A stretch of DNA of 64,000 bases from Oceanospirillaceae bacterium (lineage in GTDB: Bacteria; Pseudomonadota; Gammaproteobacteria; Pseudomonadales; Balneatricaceae), in assembly GCA_018647765.1 (NCBI GenBank), contig JABGSN010000057.1, positions 1-64,000 on the forward strand, read 5' to 3'. Below, one piece after another: positions 9,386-18,647 of the stretch. Numbering within the stretch: position 1 is the stretch's first letter; each line of letters starts with the position of its first letter. The position numbers and the translations under genes were made by a program. The notes below the pieces were generated by a model. That model saw nothing but the letters and a program-made list of their open reading frames with translations. It made no database searches and had not been told where the DNA came from.

Positions 9386-11302
9386 ATGATTAAATTTGAC
9401 CAGATCACTCTACAACGCGGCAGCCAGCCCCTCATCGAGGCCGCTGACCTAACCCTACACTCCGGCCAGCGCTATGGTTTGGTGGGGCGTAATGGCGCCG
9501 GTAAAACCAGCTTATTTAAGCTTTTATTAGGCCAACTTCAGCTGGACTCTGGCCAACTCACTTGGCCGCCGACCATGCGTATGGCGCACATGGCACAAGA
9601 GCTAGGCGGTGTAAAACGCACCACTTTAGACCACGTGCTCGATGGTGATCGGGCTCTACGTCAAGCCGAATCAGCCATTGCCAAGGCCGAAGCCGCCCAC
9701 GATGAGCAAGCACTGGCCCACGTGTACGCCGATTACGATCACGCAGGCGGTTATACCGCAGTTAACCGCGCGCAACAGCTGTTGCAGGGGCTGGGATTTC
9801 CTGAGCAAGATTGGTCGCAGCCTGTAGGCAGTTTTTCGGGCGGTTGGCGCGTGCGTTTAAACCTTGCCCAAGCACTCATGTGCCCGTCTGATTTATTGCT
9901 GTTAGACGAACCCACCAACCACTTGGACTTAGACGCGACCATGTGGCTTGAGTCTTGGTTGCAAAAATACCAAGGCACCTTATTGCTGGTATCCCACGAC
10001 CGTGACTTTTTAGACCAGGTGGTTGACGTGATTGTGCACTTAGATCACAAAAAACTCACCTCTTATCGCGGCAACTACGCCGCCTTTGAGCGCCAAAAAG
10101 CGGAACGCATGGCACAGCAGCAAGTGATGTACGCTAAACAACAAACGGAAATTGCTCACATCGAAAGCTTTATCCGCCGCTTTAAAGCCAAAGCCAGCAA
10201 AGCCAAACAAGCCCAAGGCCGCGTTAAAGCCCTACAACGTATGGAAAAAATTGCGCCCGCTTATGCAGACTCACCGTTTACTTTCCGTTTTCCTGAATTT
10301 GAGCGCACCAGCTCCACCTTGCTGGATTTAGACCAAGTTAGCATTGGCTACGAACAACCCATTTTGCACGCCAACATGACGCTGTTACACGACTCTCGTT
10401 ATGCCTTGCTTGGCCCCAATGGTGCGGGTAAATCGAGCCTTATCAAAACCTTGGTGGGCGACCTTAACCCCTTGTCTGGCAGTATCACCCAAGGCGAACA
10501 TCTAAAGGTTGGTTATTTTGCCCAACATCAGCTGGAAGCTTTGGATTTAGATGCGAACGGCATCTTACACCTACAACGCCTTAAGCCTAAAGCCAGCGAA
10601 CAGGAGTTACGTAACTTCTTAGGCGGTTTTGGCTGGCAAGGTGAGCGTGTATTTGAGCCGGTAAAACACTTCTCAGGTGGCGAAAAGGTGCGCTTGGCCT
10701 TGGCTATGATTGCCCTACAAAAGCCCAATTTATTGTTGCTAGACGAACCCACCAACCACTTAGATCTGGAAGCACGCCATGCCCTCACCATGGCCTTGCA
10801 AGCATACGAAGGCGCACTGGTCGTCATCTCTCACGATCGCCACCTGTTACGTCAAGTGGTAGACCAGTATTGGTTAGTGGCCAACGGTAAAGTCAAAGAG
10901 TTTGAAGGTGATTTACAGGATTACCAAGCCCAAGTGCAAAGCCTAGCGTTAGCCCAAGCAAAAAACAAAATTGAAGCCAAGCGGGCCAAACCACAGACCG
11001 GCAACAACGAGTTGCTCACCACCTTGGAACGCAAAGAGCTCAAACGCCAGCAGGCAGAACACCGCAAACAACTGAGCCCGTTAAAAAAATCGATTGCTAA
11101 GCTAGAAAAAGACATCGATACCTGGCAGGCCAAGCTCGACTTATTAGAAACCGAATTGGCCCAACCTAACTTGTATCAAAGCGATAATAAGGCCACACTA
11201 AGAGACTTATTGTCCCAACAAGCCCACGCCAGCGAACAACACGAAGTGTGTGAAGAACAGTGGCTAGAGCAACAGGACCGACTTGAGTCCATGTCCCTAT
11301 AA
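9386..11302 (+). CDS. yheS: ABC-F family ATPase (YheS-like)
   Basis: ABC-F proteins lack membrane domains and act on the ribosome. The chosen ATG at 9386 gives 638 residues, matching E. coli YheS (637); a TTG 24 bases earlier is less likely. There is no clear Shine-Dalgarno sequence. Two ABC domains are visible: Walker A GRNGAGKTS near residue 35 and GPNGAGKSS near residue 347, signatures FSGGWRVRL and FSGGEKVRLALA, and two Walker B/switch blocks LLLDEPTNHLDL. Between them is the basic linker (FIRRFKAKASKAKQAQGRVK) typical of this family, and a Lys-rich coiled coil ends the protein. hemB follows after 17 bases, suggesting co-transcription. Confidence 0.92.
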   Translation: MIKFDQITLQRGSQPLIEAADLTLHSGQRYGLVGRNGAGKTSLFKLLLGQLQLDSGQLTWPPTMRMAHMAQELGGVKRTTLDHVLDGDRALRQAESAIAKAEAAHDEQALAHVYADYDHAGGYTAVNRAQQLLQGLGFPEQDWSQPVGSFSGGWRVRLNLAQALMCPSDLLLLDEPTNHLDLDATMWLESWLQKYQGTLLLVSHDRDFLDQVVDVIVHLDHKKLTSYRGNYAAFERQKAERMAQQQVMYAKQQTEIAHIESFIRRFKAKASKAKQAQGRVKALQRMEKIAPAYADSPFTFRFPEFERTSSTLLDLDQVSIGYEQPILHANMTLLHDSRYALLGPNGAGKSSLIKTLVGDLNPLSGSITQGEHLKVGYFAQHQLEALDLDANGILHLQRLKPKASEQELRNFLGGFGWQGERVFEPVKHFSGGEKVRLALAMIALQKPNLLLLDEPTNHLDLEARHALTMALQAYEGALVVISHDRHLLRQVVDQYWLVANGKVKEFEGDLQDYQAQVQSLALAQAKNKIEAKRAKPQTGNNELLTTLERKELKRQQAEHRKQLSPLKKSIAKLEKDIDTWQAKLDLLETELAQPNLYQSDNKATLRDLLSQQAHASEQHEVCEEQWLEQQDRLESMSL

Positions 11303-11307
11303 CTTAG

Positions 11308-12330
<1,023 letters not shown>

Positions 12331-12355
12331 CCTTCCACTCACTTAGGATTTAATC

Positions 12356-13741
12356 ATGGCCAAAGCCAAGACCGCCTACGTATGCAATGAGTGCGGCTCA
12401 GATTACGCCAAATGGCAAGGCCAGTGTGGCGATTGTGGCACCTGGAATAGCCTGCAGGAAATCCGTATCGCGCCCACCGGCGGTCACGTCAGTGCCAGCA
12501 CCCGGGTCAGTGCCACCAAGGGTTATGCCGGTGTAGCGGCACAGTTACAAGATTTAAGCGATATTGACATTGCCTCCGTACCACGCTTTAGCACCGGCAT
12601 TGGCGAACTCGATCGCGTGTTAGGTGGTGGCTTGGTGGCTGGCTCTGCCATTTTAATTGGCGGCCACCCCGGTGCCGGTAAAAGTACCTTGTTATTACAA
12701 TTGATGTGTAGCTTGGCGCAACAAATGCCCGCCCTGTATGTCACCGGAGAAGAGTCATTACAGCAAGTGGCGCTGCGTGCGCAGCGTTTAGAGTTGCCCA
12801 CCACCAACCTTAAAATGCTCACAGAAACCGACGTCGAGGCTATTTTAGCCACCTGCGCCCAGCTTCAGCCTAAGTTGATTGTGGTTGATTCCATTCAGGT
12901 GATGCAGTTAGCCGACATTAGCTCCGCACCGGGCAGCGTATCGCAAGTGCGCGAATCTGCTGCTGCGCTCATTCGTTATGCAAAACAATCTAATGCCGTG
13001 TTGTTATTGGTCGGCCATGTAACCAAAGATGGCAGCATCGCCGGGCCTAAGGTGCTGGAGCACATGATTGATTGTTCGTTGCAGCTCGAAGGTGATAACG
13101 ACAGCCGCTACCGCACCTTGCGTGGCCATAAAAACCGCTTTGGTGCAGTTAACGAGCTTGGCGTATTTGCCATGATGGAAAAAGGCCTCAAAGAAGTTAA
13201 AAACCCCAGTTCCATCTTTCTGTCCCGTGCCGAAGGTAATGCGGCAGGTAGTTTGGTGATGGTCATCTGGGAAGGCACGCGGCCTTTATTGGTTGAGTTA
13301 CAAGCCTTGGTGGACGATAGCCACATGAATAATCCAAGGCGTGTGGCCGTGGGCCTAGACCAAAACCGCCTAACCATGTTACTGGCGGTCTTACACCGCC
13401 ATGGCGGTTTACACACCGGTGATCAAGACGTATTTGTTAACGTGGTGGGCGGTGTGCGAGTATCCGAAACCGGTGCCGATTTAGCCATGCTATTGGCCAT
13501 TGTATCTAGTCTGCGTGACCAGGCCCTAGACCAAAACCTCGTGGTGTTTGGAGAAGTGGGTTTGTCTGGCGAAATACGTCCAGTGCCCAGCGGTCAAGAG
13601 CGTATCCGCGAGGCCGCTAAGCACGGCTTTAAGCGCGCCATCGTACCGATTGCCAATGTGCCTACGGGCAAATCTAACGACTTAAATGGCATGCAAGTGA
13701 TTGGTGTAAAAAGCCTACAAGAAGCCTTAGCTGCACTATAA
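12356..13741 (+). CDS. radA: DNA repair protein RadA
   Basis: RadA is a hexameric DNA motor that promotes branch migration in recombination. The 461-residue protein has all hallmark parts: a zinc ribbon C10-x2-C13...C24-x2-C27, Walker A GGHPGAGKST at 102-111, the RadA-specific KNRFG motif (GHKNRFGAVNELG), and a C-terminal Lon-protease-like domain (GLDQNRLTMLLAVLHRHGG, then GEVGLSGEIRPV). The Lon-like part lacks protease activity in this family. Confidence 0.97.
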   Translation: MAKAKTAYVCNECGSDYAKWQGQCGDCGTWNSLQEIRIAPTGGHVSASTRVSATKGYAGVAAQLQDLSDIDIASVPRFSTGIGELDRVLGGGLVAGSAILIGGHPGAGKSTLLLQLMCSLAQQMPALYVTGEESLQQVALRAQRLELPTTNLKMLTETDVEAILATCAQLQPKLIVVDSIQVMQLADISSAPGSVSQVRESAAALIRYAKQSNAVLLLVGHVTKDGSIAGPKVLEHMIDCSLQLEGDNDSRYRTLRGHKNRFGAVNELGVFAMMEKGLKEVKNPSSIFLSRAEGNAAGSLVMVIWEGTRPLLVELQALVDDSHMNNPRRVAVGLDQNRLTMLLAVLHRHGGLHTGDQDVFVNVVGGVRVSETGADLAMLLAIVSSLRDQALDQNLVVFGEVGLSGEIRPVPSGQERIREAAKHGFKRAIVPIANVPTGKSNDLNGMQVIGVKSLQEALAAL

Positions 13742-13781
13742 TTAGCTGTAACGCATAATAATAACAACCTGAGCCAGCCCC

Positions 13782-14339
13782 ATGCCAATCAAACCAGACC
13801 TAAGCACGCGCAACGGCATTATTCGCCTTATCCGCAGTGGTGATGTCACCGAACTTACGGATTATTATAGCCGTAATCGCACTCACTTTGCCCCCTGGGA
13901 GCCAGTGCGCAGCGCTGATTTCTACCAACACAGCTATATGCTGGATCGTATCCTCGAAGCGGAAGGTGAGTTTCATGCCGATAAACAAGTGAAACTCGGG
14001 GTATTTTGCCCTCACCACCAAAAAATGATCGCCAGCATCGATTTTTCTCAAATTGTCCGCGGCCCCCTGCAAGCCTGTTTTGTCGGCTACTCCATTGATG
14101 CCCAGCGCCAAGGCCAAGGCCTAATGCAGGAGTTTATGCCTCCCTGTTTAGCTTATATGTTTAATGAGTTTAATATTCACCGGGTCATGGCGACTTATAT
14201 GGTCAACAATGTTCGTAGCGCAGCGCTGTTGCAACGGCTGGGGTTTGAAAAAGAAGGCTACGCCAAGTCCTACCTAAATATTGCTGGTCGTTGGGAAGAT
14301 CATGTGCTCACAGCGTTGGTTAATCCGAGCCACGATTGA
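13782..14339 (+). CDS. GNAT acetyltransferase, RimJ-like
   Basis: 185-residue acetyl-CoA-dependent N-acetyltransferase of the RimJ/RimL class, which acetylates protein N-termini such as ribosomal S5 in E. coli. Visible: the N-terminal IRLIRSGDVTELTDYYSRNR segment, the acetyl-CoA loop QRQGQGLMQEFMPPCLAYMF near residues 107-126, and the C-terminal NVRSAALLQRLGFEKEGYAK block. The exact substrate cannot be inferred; RimJ is the best match but RimL or another GNAT is possible. It is 40 bases behind radA and converges on the LysR gene. Confidence 0.75.
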   Translation: MPIKPDLSTRNGIIRLIRSGDVTELTDYYSRNRTHFAPWEPVRSADFYQHSYMLDRILEAEGEFHADKQVKLGVFCPHHQKMIASIDFSQIVRGPLQACFVGYSIDAQRQGQGLMQEFMPPCLAYMFNEFNIHRVMATYMVNNVRSAALLQRLGFEKEGYAKSYLNIAGRWEDHVLTALVNPSHD

Positions 14340-14357
14340 TCAACAAGTAACATCCAT

Positions 14358-15284
14358 TTACGACAATAGTGGAATTTTTTCTCGCAACGCAAGGAATTGC
14401 CAGATATCTCGCGTTAACGCGTTTGAGTATCCGTCGATGCGGTGCAGGCGAATTTCCAATTCGACCGCCCATTGTTCACCTCCTGCCAGAGAAAGTACAC
14501 CCGAATCCAAATCTGGCTGCACCAAGCTGCGGGGCAGCCACGCTACACCATCACCATTGCTCACCCGAATTCTCAGGGCACCTACCATTGGATTTTCGTA
14601 CACTACGTTAAGACGACTTTGCATATTGCGCTGTTTGATTAAGGGCTCTAGATGGCGACCTATGGGCGCAGTGGGCCCAAATTGTAGATAGGGTATCGAA
14701 TGCGGATGGGATTCGTCATCCAAGTCAAACAAGGCACCTCCTTCAACACTAGCCTTACAAACAGGGATGAGCATGTCATGGCCAATAACAATAGACTCGA
14801 GCTGAGATTGATGGTGCCGAGGAGTCCAGTACTCACTTTCGTAGGCAATCACAAAATCCACATGGCCTTTGTCCAAATCCTCAAGACAGTTGAGTAAATT
14901 ATCCGCTCGCAAGCGCGACATAATAGGGCCAAAACCATTCTCAAACGCTTGTAACCAATTAGGGTAAAAACGCCAACCAATGGAGTGCTGTGCGGCAAAA
15001 GTAACAAGGTATTTGTCTGGCTGAGACAACATTTGCTGCACATGGCCGCGCTCAGTTTCTAATCGCTCGATCGCTTGCAGAGCAGCTTCCAACATTTGCC
15101 TTCCTGCATCCGTCACTTGTACTGGGTGGCAAGATCGGTCGACTAAGTCCGCTCCCACCCAAGCTTCCAAGGCCTTGATACGGCGACTTAACGCAGGCTG
15201 ACTAATGTTACCTAACATCGCCGCTTGAGAAAAATTCTGTGTCTTCGACAAATTTTCGAAATCTTTAAACCATAATATATTCAT
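14358..15284 (-). CDS. LysR-type transcriptional regulator of the adjacent lyase/ABC operon
   Basis: With the start at 15284 the protein has 308 residues; it begins MNILWFKDFENLSKTQNFSQAA, the normal LysR helix-turn-helix entry, followed by NISQPALSRRIKALE. An ATG 36 bases upstream would add residues encoded by the operator-like palindrome and is rejected. The C-terminal 200 residues form the usual substrate-binding domain. It is divergent from the PLP-enzyme gene (111-base gap), so it very likely controls that operon and itself. Its inducer is unknown but presumably the substrate of the neighbouring transporter or lyase. Confidence 0.9.
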   Translation of the reverse strand: MNILWFKDFENLSKTQNFSQAAMLGNISQPALSRRIKALEAWVGADLVDRSCHPVQVTDAGRQMLEAALQAIERLETERGHVQQMLSQPDKYLVTFAAQHSIGWRFYPNWLQAFENGFGPIMSRLRADNLLNCLEDLDKGHVDFVIAYESEYWTPRHHQSQLESIVIGHDMLIPVCKASVEGGALFDLDDESHPHSIPYLQFGPTAPIGRHLEPLIKQRNMQSRLNVVYENPMVGALRIRVSNGDGVAWLPRSLVQPDLDSGVLSLAGGEQWAVELEIRLHRIDGYSNALTRDIWQFLALREKIPLLS

Positions 15285-15295
15285 AAATATCAATA

Positions 15296-15316
15296 ATAAT
15301 GCAAATTTTGCATTAT
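15296..15316. promoter_or_regulatory. Probable LysR operator: perfect 21-base palindrome
   Basis: Two 10-base arms (ATAATGCAAA and its exact reverse complement TTTGCATTAT) flank one central T. Inside it is TGCAAATTTTGCA, which fits the T-N11-A rule for LysR boxes. It lies 12 bases from the LysR start codon and 80 bases before the divergent PLP-enzyme gene, the expected place for autorepression and activation. Confidence 0.75.
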
Positions 15317-15395
15317 GCAATAGAAAAATAACATTGGCCTGATTTTATAATTAGGGAGTAGGGTGTTGGGCATCACCCGACATTAGCGAGCCTTT

Positions 15396-16433
15396 ATGAA
15401 TTCTTCAATTTCACCCATCACCGGTCCAGATACCCTTGGCCTTTCACGTTTTCCACGAGTCGATATTTGCCATCAGCCGACTCCGATAGAGCCTATGATC
15501 AGGCTCAGCGAGCATTTAGGTAGCGCTCAATTTTATATTAAGCGCGATGACTGCACTGGGCTTGCCGGAGGCGGAAATAAAACTCGTAAATTGGAGTTTT
15601 TGGTGGGCGATGCTGTTAGTAAAAATGCGGATACTTTGGTCACCCAAGGAGCAGTGCAATCTAATCATGTTCGCCAGACAGCTGCGGCGGCATGTCGTTA
15701 TAACTTAGCAAGCCATGCATTGCTAGAACGGCGCATTGCCGATACGGCCTGCTCTTACGAATCTACGGGCAATGTACTGTTAGATCGTCTGTTTGGCACC
15801 CAATTAGAGTTTCGTGGCCCGGGTTTGGACATGAACGCAGAAGCTCAAGCTACATGTAAAGAACTAGAGGCCACAGGCGCAAAACCTTATTTTATTCCCG
15901 GCGGGGGCTCCAATGAAATAGGCGCACTAGGTTACGTTTCATGTGCTCAAGAGTTGGTTCACCAAATGGCTACCATGGCACTGGACTTCGATTGGATAGT
16001 GCTGGCAACAGGCAGCACAGGCACCCAGGCTGGCTTGGTCGCAGGACTGCACCAATTAGGTTACCAAGGTTCCGTTTTAGGCGTTAGTGTGCGACAACCA
16101 AGAGATAAACAAATTAATGCCGTTCATAGTTTGTGCCAACGCACCCTAACCAAACTAGGTGTAGATGATGAAATCCCCGTATCTAAGATAAAAGTTGATG
16201 ATGGGTATGTAGGCGGTGGCTACGGCATCCCTGCTAATTCTACACTTGAAGCGATCACCATCGCTGCAAGATACGAAGGTTTGCTGCTAGATCCCGTTTA
16301 TTCTGGCAAGGGTTTTGCCGGCATGTTGGGTATGGCACGAGCCGACTTCTTTAAGCCCACAGACAAGGTATTGTTTTTACATACTGGTGGTTCGTCGGCG
16401 TTATTCGCCTATGAAGACGTCATTGTGAGTTAA
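15396..16433 (+). CDS. PLP-dependent lyase, D-cysteine desulfhydrase / L-cysteate sulfo-lyase / ACC deaminase family
   Basis: 345-residue fold-type II PLP enzyme. The Schiff-base lysine is K62 in GGGNKTRKLEF, and the substrate block TQGAVQSNHVRQTAAAA and a glycine-rich phosphate loop (ATGSTGTQAGLVAG) are clear. Family members release ammonia plus sulfide from D-cysteine, sulfite from L-cysteate (CuyA), or open 1-aminocyclopropane-1-carboxylate; sequence reading alone cannot choose. It is the first gene of a run with a ProXVW-type importer and a hydrolase, under a divergent LysR gene. That setting suggests catabolism of an imported amino-acid-like or sulfonate solute rather than general cysteine detoxification. 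Confidence 0.85.
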   Translation: MNSSISPITGPDTLGLSRFPRVDICHQPTPIEPMIRLSEHLGSAQFYIKRDDCTGLAGGGNKTRKLEFLVGDAVSKNADTLVTQGAVQSNHVRQTAAAACRYNLASHALLERRIADTACSYESTGNVLLDRLFGTQLEFRGPGLDMNAEAQATCKELEATGAKPYFIPGGGSNEIGALGYVSCAQELVHQMATMALDFDWIVLATGSTGTQAGLVAGLHQLGYQGSVLGVSVRQPRDKQINAVHSLCQRTLTKLGVDDEIPVSKIKVDDGYVGGGYGIPANSTLEAITIAARYEGLLLDPVYSGKGFAGMLGMARADFFKPTDKVLFLHTGGSSALFAYEDVIVS

Positions 16434-16496
16434 ATGTATTAGCTAGGTGCCAGCTTGTGGCACCACCTGAATAAACCGTCACCTAAGGAGACGAAA

Positions 16497-17462
16497 ATGA
16501 AAAAAGCAATAATAAATATAGCCTGCGCTTCGGCCTTAAGTTTGGCATCGGCCCAAGCCCTTAGTTCAGAAAAAGTTAACATTGGAGCCCCTAGCTGGAC
16601 CGGTGCTCAAGCCATAGCTGCATTATTGCAAGCTGTGGTTGTAGAGCGAATCGGTGGCGAAGCCAATTTGGTGCCCGGCAATAACGCGACCATATTCCAA
16701 GCCATGGACCAAGGCAAAGGTGATATTGATGTACACCCCGATGTTTGGCTACCTAACCAGCAAAGCTTCACAAACAAATATGTGGATGGCAATAAGTCTG
16801 TCACCTTAGGCTCGAATGCATATGAAGGAAACCAGGGGTTCTGTGTATCTGAACAATTTGGTAGTGCCAACAATGTCACAGATATAGCCGACCTAGGTCG
16901 TCCTGATGTTGCATCCAAAATGGACAGCGATGGCAATGGCAAGGGCGAAATGTGGATCGGTGCCCCAGGCTGGGCCTCTGCTAACGTAAATGAAGTCAAA
17001 ACTAGGGATTATGGCCTGCTGCCTTTTATTGACCCTATCCGAGCTGAAGAAAGCGTGAAAACAGCCCGCGTAAAAGACTCAATCGCTAAACAGGAAGGGT
17101 ATGCCTTTTATTGTTACAAACCCCATGCTATTTGGTATATGTTTGACGTACGCATGCTGACTGAACCTAAGTTTGATGTCGCCAAATACACTATGGTGCA
17201 ACCGTCCGACTCCCCTGACTGGTACACAGACTCTAAGGTTGCTACCAAAGATGCTTTGAAACAGGTTCAAATTGCTTGGTCGAATTCTTTAGAAGGTCGC
17301 TCCCCCGCTATTGTAGAATTCTTTGAGCGTTTCTCGTTGACTGCCGATGACGTCAGTGGTTTTGCTTATGAAGTCTCTGGTAAGGGTCGTAAACCAGCAG
17401 ATGTTGCAAGCGAATGGATAGCCAATAACCCAGAGCGTGTCGATGCTTGGCTCGGCCTATAG
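16497..17462 (+). CDS. Periplasmic substrate-binding protein, glycine betaine/proline (ProX/OpuAC) family
   Basis: Captures a small, probably quaternary-amine or zwitterionic, solute for the ABC importer encoded next. The ATG at 16497 follows AAGGAGA by six bases and gives 321 residues; an upstream in-frame start is rejected. The signal peptide is MKKAIINIACASALSLASAQ, probably cleaved after ALS. The mature start VNIGAPSWTGAQAIAALLQ and the block GDIDVHPDVWLPNQQ match the OpuAC fold, whose pocket uses Trp residues to hold methylated ammonium groups. Several Trp are conserved here, but specificity (betaine, choline, TMAO, a sulfonate) is not readable. A hairpin follows the gene. Confidence 0.85.
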   Translation: MKKAIINIACASALSLASAQALSSEKVNIGAPSWTGAQAIAALLQAVVVERIGGEANLVPGNNATIFQAMDQGKGDIDVHPDVWLPNQQSFTNKYVDGNKSVTLGSNAYEGNQGFCVSEQFGSANNVTDIADLGRPDVASKMDSDGNGKGEMWIGAPGWASANVNEVKTRDYGLLPFIDPIRAEESVKTARVKDSIAKQEGYAFYCYKPHAIWYMFDVRMLTEPKFDVAKYTMVQPSDSPDWYTDSKVATKDALKQVQIAWSNSLEGRSPAIVEFFERFSLTADDVSGFAYEVSGKGRKPADVASEWIANNPERVDAWLGL

Positions 17463-17483
17463 TTGACTATACGCTCTTGTAAC

Positions 17484-17526
17484 GATGGCGCTGTCTCTTG
17501 CATAGAGTCATGCGCCATCTTTGTTT
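17484..17526 (+). terminator. Attenuator-like hairpin after the binding-protein gene
   Basis: Arms GATGGCGC and GCGCCATC (8 bases, perfect) with a 20-base loop, followed by TTTGTTT. It lies 22 bases past the binding-protein stop and before the ATPase gene, so it may stop part of the transcripts and protect the upstream mRNA. Confidence 0.65.
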
Positions 17527-17576
17527 ATGCTAGGCAACAACCACTTTCCCCTTAGGCCATAAAAGGTAACCCCCCA

Positions 17577-18647
17577 ATGACACCCTCTGCAGTAAATACA
17601 CCACCAGCAACAGTTGTTGAAGTTTCTAACGTTTGGAAAATTTTTGGCGACAACGCTGAAGCAGCATTGAAGGCCATTCGTGAAAAAGGATTGTCCAAAG
17701 CTCAAGTGTTGACGCAATATAACGCGGTGGTTGGAGTGGCTGATGTTAGTTTTAACATCAAAAAAGGGGAGATATTTTGCATTATGGGTCTTTCTGGTAG
17801 CGGCAAATCAACCCTGGTACGCCATTTTAATCGATTGCTAGAACCCACGGCAGGAAGTATCCGTATCCAAGGCACTGATGTTATGGCCCTAGAGGCAAAA
17901 CAACTACAAGAGTTTCGTAATCGCCAGATTGGCATGGTGTTTCAAAATTTCGCATTGATGCCGCACCGCTCAGTGCTTGATAACGTCGCGATGCCCCTAG
18001 AAATTCGCAAAATAAATAAGAATGAAAGGCTAGAAAAAGCCGCAGAAATACTTAATATTGTTGACCTTAGTGCATGGGGCAACAAGTTTGCCCACGAACT
18101 ATCTGGTGGTATGCAGCAGCGTGTCGGACTTGCGAGAGCTCTTGCGGCCGACCCAGACGTGTTATTGATGGACGAACCGTTTAGTGCGTTGGACCCTCTC
18201 ATTCGGAGGCAATTACAAGATGAGTTTATTGAGCTATCGGCTAGTCTCAACAAAACCACCATTTTTATTACCCATGACCTTGATGAAGCGGTGCGAATTG
18301 GTGACCGTATTGCCATTATGCGCGATGGTGAGGTGGTGCAAATCGGCACCGCCGAAGACATCGTATTACGGCCGGTTGATGACTACGTAGCTGAGTTTGT
18401 AGCTGGTATATCTCATCTCAAAGTAATCCGCGCCAGCGCCTTGGCACAACCTATAGAAGCCTATACGGCAGCACAAGGACCAATAGTTGCCAATGCACCC
18501 CGGATTGATGATGAAATGCCATTAAACAAAGTGATGCAACTTGCCATCGACCACGACCAGATCGTTGTGACCCATAACGCTGTAGAAATTGGTGTAATTA
18601 ATCGACAACTAATCCTACAAGCCGTATTAGATGGAGGAGAGTTATAA
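17577..18647 (+). CDS. ABC transporter ATP-binding protein, glycine betaine/proline (ProV) type
   Basis: Energises the importer. 356 residues with Walker A GLSGSGKST near residue 65, signature LSGGMQQRVGLARALAADPDVLLMDEPFSALDP, the ProV-specific N-terminal segment (VSNVWKIFGDNAEAALKAIREKG), and the switch histidine in FITHDLDEAV. The C-terminal 70 residues form a short CBS-like region, smaller than in E. coli ProV (400 residues), so osmotic gating by tandem CBS domains may be reduced. Its stop and the permease start overlap as TAATG. Confidence 0.9.
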   Translation: MTPSAVNTPPATVVEVSNVWKIFGDNAEAALKAIREKGLSKAQVLTQYNAVVGVADVSFNIKKGEIFCIMGLSGSGKSTLVRHFNRLLEPTAGSIRIQGTDVMALEAKQLQEFRNRQIGMVFQNFALMPHRSVLDNVAMPLEIRKINKNERLEKAAEILNIVDLSAWGNKFAHELSGGMQQRVGLARALAADPDVLLMDEPFSALDPLIRRQLQDEFIELSASLNKTTIFITHDLDEAVRIGDRIAIMRDGEVVQIGTAEDIVLRPVDDYVAEFVAGISHLKVIRASALAQPIEAYTAAQGPIVANAPRIDDEMPLNKVMQLAIDHDQIVVTHNAVEIGVINRQLILQAVLDGGEL

